Assembly: GCA_028873865.1 (NCBI GenBank)
Contig: JAPPNI010000027.1
Coordinates: 124,001 to 188,000, forward strand
Source of the DNA: Chloroflexota bacterium
Lineage (GTDB): Bacteria > Chloroflexota > Dehalococcoidia > Bin125
Direction of reading: 5' to 3'
DNA: 64,000 bases
The position numbers and the translations under genes were made by a program. Of this stretch, positions 54,904-63,922 are shown piece by piece. The first letter of the stretch is position 1, and the number at the start of each line of letters is the position of its first letter. Below the pieces are notes generated by a model. It did not search any database. It was not told the DNA's origin and was given only the letters and a program-made list of their open reading frames with translations.

Positions 54904-55725
54904 CGAGCCCGGCGTCGCTCCGAGTCGAACACAGGAACCATGGCCCCGCGTTCAGTCTGCCTCCGACCGCGCGAGCAGCACTGGCTGCGAGACCTGGCAG
55001 GTCTCGCATCAGAAGGCGCAGCAGAGTACGACGGGGTCACCAAAGAAGGTCCGCCCGCTCCAGCGTGACCGTGTGGCCCCAGGCACCGAGTTCGCCTTTG
55101 GCGCGTACGGCCAACAGCGACAGGCCGTTCGGCCGGCACGCGGTCTGCGGTTCCGCCCGGGCCAACGCCGTGTCGACGTGATCAGCCGCGATCATCATCG
55201 CGCCTCTGGCGACGGAGTCGAGGTCGCCGCTGGAACGGGGCCAAGCAGGCTGAGCGGAGTTCGCGACCGAGTCCTGCAACTGAGCGAGTGAGCTCCAGCG
55301 TCGGCTCCTGCGTCAGAGGCCGGTTGGGGCAGTTCGGCCGGGCGGGTGCGGTTGTCGGCGGCGGTCGGTTCAAGTCAGAACTGGTTGCCGGCCCGGCCGG
55401 GGTCGCCGTGGGCGGTAGCTTCGCCACCCCGGCCGGGCCAGTCACACTGCGCTTGCGCGTGGCCCGGGCCGCCTCACGTTGAGCGTCGCCGCCTGCCCTG
55501 GCGTGAGCGGGGTCGGCCTCGGTCAGCATCAACGTCGCCCGCCGCTCCCAACCGCCGTGCACCCAGACCTCCCTCGCCTATCGGACCAATGCTCCTCCAT
55601 GATCACACCACCACTGCTCAGCAGGCCGGGAGAGGGATGCCATGCCGTGACAGCCTCGGCCTCTTGGTGGGTTGGTAGGGTTGAACGGGAAGCGGCCCGC
55701 GCCGATATCGGAAACGAGGCCGACG
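54904..55725. other. Degenerate region between mcrC and the LRR gene
   Basis: Contains the decayed small Cys-motif gene (54952-55198), then at 55267-55330 a segment repeated at 57790-57860 (TGAGCGAGTGAG, CCTGCGTCA, GGCCGG blocks). Nothing else recognisable. Confidence 0.5.
54952..55198 (-). pseudogene. Decayed copy of the small CxCxxC-type protein
   Basis: Read from ATG 55198: MMIAADHVDTALARAEPQ, PNGLSLLAVRAKGELGAWGH and VTLERADL match the intact protein at 58526-58783. A one-base frameshift then gives FFGDPVVL in the next frame, followed by a TGA where the intact copy has Trp, then CETCQVSQPVLLARSEAD. Two lesions, so it is a pseudogene. Confidence 0.75.
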
Positions 55726-57558
55726 GTGCATTGGCCCGCTCCATGGTTCGCTGCGCTCCTGCTCTGCGTCCTGGCGCTCGCCGCCTGCGCTGACGAGATC
55801 GAAACCTGGCACCCGCCGCCAGAACTCGGCATCTGCGCGCGCACGCCGGCGCTGCGCGACGCCATCGTTGCTCAGATCGACGGCGTACACAGCTGCGCCG
55901 ACATTGATGCGGACGACCTCGCCGCAATCCGACAGCTCGACCTCAGCGATCGCGGGATCGCGGCGCTCCGGGCCGACGACTTCTCGGGATTGACCCGCCT
56001 GCGCGAGTTGCGTCTCAACGGAAACGCGCTGCGCTCGTTGCCCAACGGCCTCTTCGAAGGGCTGGCGCTGCTGCGTGTGGTGCACCTGCACGACAATCCG
56101 GGTTCGCCGTTCGCGCTGCCGGTCGAGCTCCGCTTGGTACAGCGCGAAGGGGAACGACTGCTCTATCTCGGCCTGCCGCTGCGCCCGCCCTCGCGGGTCG
56201 TTGCGCATCTTGAGGGCGAGGGCGTGGTGCTCGCGCACTTCGCCGCCGTGATCGAGGCAGGCAACTACGTCAGCGCCGAGACCACGGTCGGGCCCCGCCG
56301 CGGCTCAGCGGGGACGGTGCGGGTCCAGCGCGTCGCCGCCGATCGGGAGTCGCGCGACTGCGGCCGTGAACCGTGCTGGACCGGGATCCGGCTCGTTCCC
56401 GACAGCGCTCCCGTAGCGGTGGCCGCGCTGCCCGGCGACGGTGAACCGCCCGAGGGTCTGCCGACCCTGGTGCTGCGCGTTGATTCCCAATCGTTCACGC
56501 TCGACGCCGTGGTCGAACGGGGCGTGATCACCGGCTCGGGCGGGTGGCGCTACTACCTGTACGCCGAACGCCCCGATGACTCCAAGCTCAGCGGAACATG
56601 CACCGTGACTGAGTACACGACGGTGACACATGGCGGACGCGGGACGAGCGGGTCGCATGACTACGAAGGTCAATGCCGGCTGGCGATAGGCAGCGGATCG
56701 AGCACTCCCGCGTACCAGCTGCCGCTGCACCGGATCGGGGCGGGCGCGGGACACGAACCCGGCTCGAAGCCACGCAGCGGGAACCCATGCGGGGCTCCAG
56801 CCGATCTGCGGCTCGTGGCCGACGCCGTCAGCTTCGCTGAGGCCGAGCGGGTCGACGTCGTGTCGTTTGATGCCGAGCGCCGCTGCTACTACTACCTCAC
56901 GGTCGCACAGGATCCCAACCGCGACGCGCCGTTCCGCTTCGCTGATGGCGATTCCTGCGTCGTCGAGGCGGTCGACCGCCGGGTGTCCGCGAGGGGCTGC
57001 GCGGAACTGGTCTGGTGGGGCGGTTGGGGCTTCGGCGGGATCAACTCGTTGGCCGAGGCGCGCGCCGACGCAATGCTCAGTCGTCCGTACGTGACCGGCG
57101 AGGAGGACCGCAAGCGCCTGGCGACGATCGCCGCCTGCGCGACCCTGCCGGACGTGTCGCTGGCGCTGGACGAGGAATCGTTCCGCGAGTCCCCCATCCA
57201 CTACCGCTCTGTGAGCGATGCACAAGGACTCTGCGAACTGACGATTACGGCCCTCGCCCCACCGGACGCGCTCGCCACGGGCGAGCGCTGCATGGTCTCC
57301 GCCGAGTTTGCTCTGGTCAGTTCCTTCAATGCGGTGCCGACTCGGCGGTCGGGCGCCTGCGAGCGGATTGCGCACTCGGCCAGCTGGTCGCAGGCGAGCG
57401 GAGACCGCTGGAGCAATGAAGAGGTGAGCCTCGCCTGGGCGAGCTACGTTGCCTACCTGGAATCCCTCAGCGAGGCTGACTGGCAGCGGCTGCTTGACGA
57501 TCACTTCTGCATCGACGATGTCTGCTCGCAGCTGCCCCCCAACCCGCGCGGCGAGTAG
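55726..57558 (+). CDS. Leucine-rich-repeat lipoprotein
   Basis: About 610 residues from GTG 55726; a TTG 54 bp upstream is possible. The N-terminus HWPAPWFAALLLCVLALAAC is a lipoprotein signal ending in a lipobox Cys. Residues ~65-130 carry LRRs (LRELRLNGNALRSLPNGLF; LRVVHLHDN). The remainder has several Cys-containing repeats of a DLRLVADAVSFAEAE / DVSLALDEESF type with paired Cys, suggesting tandem disulfide domains. Likely surface-exposed; binding partner unknown. Confidence 0.75.
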   Translation: MHWPAPWFAALLLCVLALAACADEIETWHPPPELGICARTPALRDAIVAQIDGVHSCADIDADDLAAIRQLDLSDRGIAALRADDFSGLTRLRELRLNGNALRSLPNGLFEGLALLRVVHLHDNPGSPFALPVELRLVQREGERLLYLGLPLRPPSRVVAHLEGEGVVLAHFAAVIEAGNYVSAETTVGPRRGSAGTVRVQRVAADRESRDCGREPCWTGIRLVPDSAPVAVAALPGDGEPPEGLPTLVLRVDSQSFTLDAVVERGVITGSGGWRYYLYAERPDDSKLSGTCTVTEYTTVTHGGRGTSGSHDYEGQCRLAIGSGSSTPAYQLPLHRIGAGAGHEPGSKPRSGNPCGAPADLRLVADAVSFAEAERVDVVSFDAERRCYYYLTVAQDPNRDAPFRFADGDSCVVEAVDRRVSARGCAELVWWGGWGFGGINSLAEARADAMLSRPYVTGEEDRKRLATIAACATLPDVSLALDEESFRESPIHYRSVSDAQGLCELTITALAPPDALATGERCMVSAEFALVSSFNAVPTRRSGACERIAHSASWSQASGDRWSNEEVSLAWASYVAYLESLSEADWQRLLDDHFCIDDVCSQLPPNPRGE

Positions 57559-58143
57559 CGTCGCTCCCGCTCCCTGCCGCGCCGCGTGCACTCGCATCTC
57601 GGTTGCTGGTCCGTCTGCCAGCAGGGCTCGGTGAGGCTGGCGAACGGCACGGACCGCTGCCGCCGGACGAGAGTCGTCAGCCAGGCGTGCGGGGACCATT
57701 GTCCCTGGCGGCCTGCAGACCGGACGGAAGGGACACGACCAGGCCATGCTCGACGAGCAGGCGCGGGCTGAGCGCGGACCTGGACCGGCTCCTGCGGCTG
57801 AGCGAGTGAGTCGCCGAGCGTTGGTTCCTGCGTCAACGGCCGGGCGGGGCCGGTTCGGCTATGCGGCGGCCGCATCGAGGTTGGCGGGCTGGGCTGCCGG
57901 AGAGGACATGGACATTGGCGGATGTGCGCGACGATGTCGGGACACCGACCAAGGACCGAGCACTGGGACCGGGACCGCCTCCATGGCTCCGTTGGCGCCG
58001 GAAGGTTCCCGCCGCACCCATCCCCGGGTGATCACGGTCGACGCATGGCCCAGACTCAGGACTTCAGCTACAGGTAAACGAACAACTGACCCGCCCCTGG
58101 GCCCTGTCCTGGCGGAACTCGACCCTGTCCGATCTCGACTTGA
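57559..58143. other. Non-coding stretch with repeat
   Basis: About 585 bp after the LRR gene. 57790-57860 resembles 55267-55330. Short frames only; no gene or RNA recognised. Confidence 0.45.
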
Positions 58144-58452
58144 TCATCTGTGAGAGCTGCTTGTACCCGTGGATGCGGTTTCGAAGGCCGGATCCAACGG
58201 CCGCAGCGCATCGCCGACCGCGCCGAGGAATGCCCAACCGTCGTCCGGTATCGTCCGGTCCTCGGCGGGCTCCACGACCGCGGTCCAATCGCCGGCGTGC
58301 GCATGCAGCGCGCGCTTCCCACCCGACAGCTCCGGCCTGGTCCAGTAGCCAGAGATGCGTCGCGTCGTCAGCACGCCGTACTTGGCCGCTTCGGCGAGCA
58401 CCTGTTCCAGCAGGGCCGGTTCGCCATCGTCGCCGCCAACCAGCAAGGCCAT
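58144..58452 (-). CDS. Small unknown protein
   Basis: 102 residues. Begins MALLVGGDDGEPALLEQVLAEAAKYGV; a middle of mixed strand/helix character with HAHAGDW. It follows the small CxCxxC gene by 73 bp on the same strand, so they may form a two-gene unit. No family recognised and the ribosome-binding site is weak. Confidence 0.5.
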   Translation of the reverse strand: MALLVGGDDGEPALLEQVLAEAAKYGVLTTRRISGYWTRPELSGGKRALHAHAGDWTAVVEPAEDRTIPDDGWAFLGAVGDALRPLDPAFETASTGTSSSHR

Positions 58453-58525
58453 GGGTCTTGGACTCAGGCGTCACCGATCGCAGCCGATCTGAAGGCTACG
58501 ACGTGGCCGCGTGCGTTCTCGACGC

Positions 58526-58783
58526 TCACACAGCCTCCGGCCGCGCCAGCAGCACCAACTGCGAGACGTGACAGGTCTCGCACCAACAGTGCCAGGACAG
58601 CACGCCGGGGTCGCCGAAGAACGGCAGCACCCGCTCCAGGGTGACCTCGTGACCCGCGTGCCCCCAGGCGCTGAGTTCGCCGTTGACCGCTTCGGCCATC
58701 AGCGCCAATCCGTTCGGCCCATCGCTGCAGGGAGGCTCGACCCGGGCTATGGCCAGCTCGACCTGGTTCGCCGTAATCGTCAT
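58526..58783 (-). CDS. Small protein with C-terminal CxCxxCH motif
   Basis: 85 residues from ATG 58783 with GGAGG eight bases upstream. Ends in LSWHCWCETCHVSQLVLL, a cluster of three Cys and two His that could bind zinc or be redox active. A decayed homologue lies at 54952-55198, so the family was duplicated inside the element. Similarity of the copies across the reading frame supports real coding. Confidence 0.65.
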   Translation of the reverse strand: MTITANQVELAIARVEPPCSDGPNGLALMAEAVNGELSAWGHAGHEVTLERVLPFFGDPGVLSWHCWCETCHVSQLVLLARPEAV

Positions 58784-59456
58784 CGCGCCTCCACCCATGG
58801 AGCGGCAACCGCTGCCCAAGCAGGCTAGGCAAACCTCGGCGACGCCCGACCGACCGAGGCACATAACGAGTTTCCAGAACCCGACGCCCGCGCCCTGTTC
58901 ACCTCTATTGGACGGGCGTACTACTGGAGATGGTTTCAGGCTTTGCCAGCATTTCCCGCCCAGAAACGCTGGAGGATTCGTCTCTGATCCGAGACCGGCA
59001 AGTTTGGATGAGGTCTGCTCTCCCACGTCCGGTCTCACCGAGGGACAGAAGCGCTCCCGCAGCGCGAACGAGCCAAGGGATGAGGATTGCTCTCCCCCAC
59101 GCTGGTTCAGGAAGCGGAATCGACACGGGCGGACGCCGTATGGCTCCAGGGCCCCGAACTGACACCTGACCGAGCCGCTCCCAGGGCAGTTCGGTTGCTT
59201 CGTGTCCGCGCCCATAGATCGAGCCTGGCCGATTGAGCACACCTGCTCTCAGGCGCGCTTCGGCCGCACCGCCCACCCCCTCTTCAGCGCACTCCGACTC
59301 CCGCCGGTCACGGCATCCGCCAACGGGAGCAGTGCGTCCATCAGCCAGTCTCATTCGCCAACTGCAAAGACCAGCGCCTCCGGATGCCGGCGCCGGTCGC
59401 CAATCACCCACGTCACACACCACCCACTGAACGCAGGAACACGAAGGGAGTTCCAG
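58784..59456. other. Intergenic stretch upstream of the replication module
   Basis: About 670 bp. 59160-59255 is the second copy of the repeat at 50601-50690. No gene recognised; the promoter of the 59457 gene should be near its right end. Confidence 0.45.
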
Positions 59457-60002
59457 ATGGAGAACGTCAAGCACGCCACAGGCACCAGGGCCCGCTACGT
59501 CGGTCCCACAGCCGCGCGGATCGCCGAGCTGATCGCGCCCCGGCAGCGGGTCCGCTTCGAGCGCGGCTGGTTCTGGACCACCGCCGTCTGCCACGGCTCG
59601 CAGCAGAACCAGCTGAGTTTCCGCCAGCGGCCGGACGGCGACGGGATCGATGTCCGCTGCCGCTCGGCCGGTTGCGCACGCGAGCGGGTGATCCGCTCGC
59701 TGGAGCAACTGACCGGCAAGTCGATCTGGTCGGCCTACTCGACCCAACACAGCACCTCTGCTTCGACGACGACGCAAGCTCAGGTTCACCAGACCGGCGG
59801 GAACGACAGGACCGGCGGCCGCTCATCGGGCCTCGCCCTGGCGTCGTTCATCGTCCTGCTGCTGGCCGCGCCGCTGGTGTTCGGCTACGACCTCCAGGTC
59901 GTCGCCCTGAACGCATGCGGCCTTGCCTGGGTCGGTTGGCTGGCGCGTCGTGCGCTGGTAGGTCGCCGCCGGGCCGCAGCGAAAGGAGGCCGACCGCGCT
60001 GA
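59457..60002 (+). CDS. Zinc-finger/membrane protein
   Basis: 181 residues from ATG 59457 (GAAGGGAG upstream). Residues ~40-95 resemble a CHC2/primase-type zinc finger (TTAVCHGS, VRCRSAGCARERVIRSLEQLTG). A Ser/Thr/Gln linker and two membrane helices (~124-165) follow, ending in a basic tail. Pairing a primase-like finger with membrane anchoring is unusual. First gene of the module. Confidence 0.55.
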   Translation: MENVKHATGTRARYVGPTAARIAELIAPRQRVRFERGWFWTTAVCHGSQQNQLSFRQRPDGDGIDVRCRSAGCARERVIRSLEQLTGKSIWSAYSTQHSTSASTTTQAQVHQTGGNDRTGGRSSGLALASFIVLLLAAPLVFGYDLQVVALNACGLAWVGWLARRALVGRRRAAAKGGRPR

Positions 60003-60112
60003 GCCATCTGCACACAGTCCATCCACCTCAAGGGCCGTCTCTCCGGAGGCGGCCCTGCTTCGTTGCCCCAGGGCAACACGCAGTCGCACGTCCTCAACGA
60101 AAGGAGACACCC

Positions 60113-60571
60113 ATGACTGCAGCCACCACGACCATGACCGCTCCCCGGCCGACGCTGGAGGAACTGGTCGACCGGATCATCGACGCCATCTTCGGCCTGG
60201 ACGAAACGGTCCAGCCGCTGACCTCCCCGGCCCGGGGCATCCACGAGGCGCGCCGCCTGAGACAGACGGGCGACCTCGACCGAGCGCTCGCCGCGTTCAC
60301 CGATCTCGACCTGTCCGAGGCGACCGAGGGCGAGCGGCGCTGGGCGCACAGCGAGTTCCTCGACCTCGCCCGGCGGCGGTTCCGCGATGACGAGGCCTTG
60401 GTCTATCGACCCGGCACGGGCCGCGCCGCGGTGCTGACCGCCGACGCCCTTGGCGACGATGGAACGCTCGAAGTCCGAGCCGTTCTGGGCATGCGCTGGC
60501 GGCCGGGCAAACTCGTCTCGCAGCGCAGCCTCAGGGGGCTCAGACCTCTGGCGAGAAGCGGTGCACGGTGA
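60113..60571 (+). CDS. Unknown protein upstream of primase
   Basis: 152 residues from ATG 60113 with AAGGAG. Contains helical, TPR-like stretch (GIHEARRLRQTGDLDRALAAFTDLD). It overlaps the primase gene by 4 bp (GTGA), so the products are probably made together. Function unknown. Confidence 0.65.
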   Translation: MTAATTTMTAPRPTLEELVDRIIDAIFGLDETVQPLTSPARGIHEARRLRQTGDLDRALAAFTDLDLSEATEGERRWAHSEFLDLARRRFRDDEALVYRPGTGRAAVLTADALGDDGTLEVRAVLGMRWRPGKLVSQRSLRGLRPLARSGAR

Positions 60572-61614
60572 GTTCCGCCCTTGCCAAGGTCGACATCGCC
60601 GCGCTCAAGCGACGCCATCCGCTCGGCGATGTGGTCGAAGCGGCCGGCGTCGAACTGCGCGGTCGGGGCCGGGTCCGCCAGGGCCTCTGCCCCTTCCATG
60701 AGGAACGGGAAGGCAGTTTCACCGTCTACACCGACACGCAGAAGTTCCATTGCTTCGGCTGTGGGCTGGGCGGCGACGTGCTGGACTTCATCCAGCGCAC
60801 AGACCGCGTCGACCTGCCGGAGGCGATCCGCCGGCTGGAGACCGCTCCGCCGACCCGGCTACCCGCCAGCACGGCCGGTCAGACTTCCGCACCTCAAGCG
60901 TTGCCGGCCAACAGGGACCCGGCCCTGTTGACGGCAGCGATGCGCTGCTACCAGCGGCAGCTCGGGCTCAGCCAGGATGCCCAGGCATATCTCGCTTCGC
61001 GCGGCATCGATTCCGAGGCCGCCCGACGCCTGGGACTCGGCTACGCCAGCGGTCGCGGGCTGCGCGACTGGCTCGTGCAGGCGGGCTTCGACGACCGGCG
61101 AATCCTCGATAGCGGTCTCGCCTCGGGCGGCCGGGAGCGCTTCCGCGGGATGATCGTCGTTCCCGAACTGGTCGGGAACCAGGTCCACTGGCTCGCCGGC
61201 CGCGCCGTCTGGCCCCAGCTTCGGCCGAGGTTCCAGGCGCTGCCCGGCCCCAAGCCGGTGCTCGGACTCTCGCGGCTGCCTGCATCGGCGCCATGGATCG
61301 TGGTCGCCGAGGGGCTGTTCGACTGGCTCGTACTCAGTGCCTGGGGCCTGCCCGCCGTGGCCGCGCTCGGCACACAGGGGATGGACAAGCTGGCTTCCTC
61401 GCTCCGGGGACAACCGCGCGTCTTGCTCGCCTTCGACGCCGATGACGCTGGCCGCGAAGCCACCCACCAGCTCAGGGCACTGCTGGGACTGCACCGCGCC
61501 CGGGTCGTGACGATGCCCTCAGGGGTCGGCGATGTCGCGGAACTGGGCGCTCGCCCGGATGGGCGCTCCATCTTCCTCGACTCGCTCCGGAACGCGGCGC
61601 CGCTAGCTCGGTAG
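60568..61614 (+). CDS. DnaG-type primase, short form
   Basis: 348 residues, GTG start. CHC2 zinc finger C41-PF-H44...C62-FG-C65, a primase core, then TOPRIM acidic residues (VVAEGLFDWL; LAFDADDAGREAT). It lacks the C-terminal helicase-interaction domain of housekeeping DnaG (~600 residues). It would prime replication of the element after transfer or during excision. Confidence 0.85.
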   Translation: MSSALAKVDIAALKRRHPLGDVVEAAGVELRGRGRVRQGLCPFHEEREGSFTVYTDTQKFHCFGCGLGGDVLDFIQRTDRVDLPEAIRRLETAPPTRLPASTAGQTSAPQALPANRDPALLTAAMRCYQRQLGLSQDAQAYLASRGIDSEAARRLGLGYASGRGLRDWLVQAGFDDRRILDSGLASGGRERFRGMIVVPELVGNQVHWLAGRAVWPQLRPRFQALPGPKPVLGLSRLPASAPWIVVAEGLFDWLVLSAWGLPAVAALGTQGMDKLASSLRGQPRVLLAFDADDAGREATHQLRALLGLHRARVVTMPSGVGDVAELGARPDGRSIFLDSLRNAAPLAR

Positions 61615-61706
61615 CCGGTCCGACCCGCCGGACTTGTCCCGCTCCACCCATCAACCACCCAGTCACTGAATGGAGGGCCAGCTTATGGCCTTTGTCCGAC
61701 CGTGCC

Positions 61707-61723
61707 CCCGCATCAAGTGCGGG
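61707..61723. repeat. Dispersed palindromic repeat, copy 2
   Basis: CCCGCATCAAGTGCGGG, the inverse complement of 45224-45240, in the 187-bp gap between the primase and the Rad52-like gene. Followed by ACAAGC. Confidence 0.75.
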
Positions 61724-61801
61724 ACAAGCTCCGCACGGCCACACGGCTGCTGGACTCGGCAGCCGCACCCACCCAAACACACCCCTGAACAGGAGCACGA
61801 G

Positions 61802-62731
61802 ATGAACAACGGAGCACACAGCAATGGCAACGGGACCGTCACAGCGGTCCGGCGCAACCCGAACGGCCGGGGCCCGACCCAGTCCACCTACGGCAACGGC
61901 AAAGGAGCCAGAGGCCATGGCAACTCTCAGGCGAACACCGAGCCCCAGCCGTCCCTGTCCGCACCGGAGGCGCTGCACTGGGATGCCCTGGCGCCGCGCG
62001 TGACCGAAGCGCTGGCGCAGCCGCTCGACCGGCAGCTGGTCTCCCAACGCAAGGGCCGCGGCGGGCGCGTCTTCGATTACATCGAAGGCCACACCGCCAT
62101 CGACCAGGCGAACCGCATCTTCGGATTCGGGGGCTGGGGGTATGACTTGGTCGGCGATGTGAACCTGCACCGGATTGAGCAGACCGACTCGCGCACCGGC
62201 GAGGTGACGACCACGGCCGCCTACTCCGCGGTCGTCAGGGTCAGCGTCCCCGGCACGCCCTCGCGCATCGACGTCGGCTTCCAGCCCGTCGCCGACGAGA
62301 CGCCCGAAGGTCACGAGACCGCGTTCAAGGGCGCGGTGACCGACGGGCTGAAGCGCGCCCTGCGCAGCTTCGGCGACCGCTTCGGCAACGGCCTCTACGG
62401 CGACCCGCCGACCAATGCCCACCGGCACCGCGACACCCAACCCGCGCCACGCCGCCAGCAGCCTGAGGCTCGGCGAGGGAGCCAGCCTCAGCGCCGCGTC
62501 GTGCAGCCCGCCTCCGACGCAGCACGAGGCGACGCCCTCGACGCGCAGAACCTGCGCGCCCAGCTCATCGAGCTGAGCGCCGAACAAGGGTTCACCGACG
62601 AGCAGGTCCGCTCGGCCGTCCAGGCCAAGACCGGCCGTGCGCTTGACGATCTTGGCCCGGCCGAGCTCAACCCGCTGGTCGCCTCGGCCGCCGACAAGCT
62701 GGAACGGATGCAGCGGACTCCGGCCGACTAG
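61802..62731 (+). CDS. Rad52/Rad22-like single-strand annealing protein
   Basis: 309 residues from ATG 61802 (CAGGAGCACGAG upstream). The Rad52 core spans ~60-200: FDYIEGHTAIDQANRIFGF, GGWGYDLVGD, HETAFKGAVTDGLKRALRSFGDRFGNGLYG. The N-terminus is Asn/Gly-rich and the C-terminus helical. It would anneal single strands in element recombination together with the nuclease downstream. Confidence 0.88.
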   Translation: MNNGAHSNGNGTVTAVRRNPNGRGPTQSTYGNGKGARGHGNSQANTEPQPSLSAPEALHWDALAPRVTEALAQPLDRQLVSQRKGRGGRVFDYIEGHTAIDQANRIFGFGGWGYDLVGDVNLHRIEQTDSRTGEVTTTAAYSAVVRVSVPGTPSRIDVGFQPVADETPEGHETAFKGAVTDGLKRALRSFGDRFGNGLYGDPPTNAHRHRDTQPAPRRQQPEARRGSQPQRRVVQPASDAARGDALDAQNLRAQLIELSAEQGFTDEQVRSAVQAKTGRALDDLGPAELNPLVASAADKLERMQRTPAD

Positions 62732-62818
62732 CGCTCACATCCATCCTGGCGAAGCGGGGTCGTCCGCCCAACGGGCCGCCCCGCTCCCCCTCTATCGGAC
62801 CCTCTGAAAGGAGCCGTT

Positions 62819-63922
62819 ATGACCACCACCGCAACCACGTCCACGAACGTGTTCAGCCGACCCGCCGCCCGCTTCGTCGCGGGTGGGCTCAACATCCGCG
62901 CCTCGGCCCTTGGCCAGTGCCGCCGCGCGCTCTGGTACACGGCCACCGAGCAGCCGGTCACCAATCCACCCGAGTCCGAGTCGCTGACCCTGCTCGAGGC
63001 GGGCAACGCGCTCGAACCGGTCGTCGTCCGCGCCATGCGCCGCGCCGGCTGGCGCGTGACTCCCGCCGACCGCGCCGATCCTCAGTCGGTCACGGTCGAG
63101 GCGAGCCCAGGATTGACCGTGACCGGCCATCCCGACGCCACTGGCTGTCCTCCTTCCGAGGGAGGAGCCGCCGCAGCCGTCGAGCAGTTCCTGTTCGGCG
63201 ACGCAGAACCGAACTCTCCAAACGAGGACATCGTGATCGAGGTCAAGACGCGCGGGCCGGAGGCGTTTAAGCGCTGGCGCACGCTGGGCGCCGAACGCAG
63301 CCACCCCGAGTCGGTCGCCCAGGCGGCCTGCTACTCGCTGGGCGTGTTCGGTGAGTGCCGCGACGTGGTGATCGCCACGCTCGACACCGGCTCGCGCACG
63401 TGGGACTACGAGGAGATTCCCGCCGCACGGGCCGAGCGCGCCTGGCGTAACGCCTCGGTGCGCATCGAGGCGTTGGCAGAGCATCACGCGCTCAACGGGC
63501 CGGACCCCGAAGCGTTGCCGGAACGCGACTTCACCGCCTTGGACTGGCAGTGCAAACGCTGCCCCTACCTCAACCTCTGCCAGCCCGGCGGAGCGGGCGA
63601 GGCTCAAGACGACGGCGAACAGACCGAGCCGGTCTCGGACGGACAGGCGCGCCAGGCGCTGCGCGAGTACGAACAGGCCCAGGCACGGATCAAGTCGCTC
63701 GAAACGGACAAGCGCGGCGCCCTCAAGACCCTTCAGCACTGGCTCCAGCGGAAAGGAGAGACCAAGGCAAAGCTGGAGGGGTCCGACAAGACGCGCACGG
63801 TCGGCATGGTCACAAGCCGCCGCTACTCGGTCGACCACACGCGGCTCAACGCGCTGCTCGGACCCGAACAGCGCGCCGAGATCGTGACCGAGCAAGTCTC
63901 GGAGTACCTCCGGGTCAGCTGA
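62819..63922 (+). CDS. Cas4/RecB-like PD-(D/E)XK nuclease with probable Fe-S cluster
   Basis: 367 residues, GAAAGGAG upstream. C34 (LGQCRRALWY), D106 (GHPDAT), E141-V-K143 (IVIEVKTRG), Q169-xx-Y motif and C245, C248, C254 (WQCKRCPYLNLC). The four Cys fit the iron-sulfur staple of Cas4/AddB-type nucleases. No CRISPR genes are near; with the Rad52-like gene it forms a recombination pair. A coiled coil follows the Cys cluster. Confidence 0.85.
   Translation: MTTTATTSTNVFSRPAARFVAGGLNIRASALGQCRRALWYTATEQPVTNPPESESLTLLEAGNALEPVVVRAMRRAGWRVTPADRADPQSVTVEASPGLTVTGHPDATGCPPSEGGAAAAVEQFLFGDAEPNSPNEDIVIEVKTRGPEAFKRWRTLGAERSHPESVAQAACYSLGVFGECRDVVIATLDTGSRTWDYEEIPAARAERAWRNASVRIEALAEHHALNGPDPEALPERDFTALDWQCKRCPYLNLCQPGGAGEAQDDGEQTEPVSDGQARQALREYEQAQARIKSLETDKRGALKTLQHWLQRKGETKAKLEGSDKTRTVGMVTSRRYSVDHTRLNALLGPEQRAEIVTEQVSEYLRVS

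Noticed and set aside
56305-57747. 480-codon minus-strand frame opposite the LRR gene
   Set aside because: No domain resemblance; the plus frame has lipobox, LRRs and conserved Cys pattern.
62819-63922. Cas4 as part of a CRISPR system
   Set aside because: No cas1, cas2 or repeat array in the window; context is a Rad52-like recombination module.
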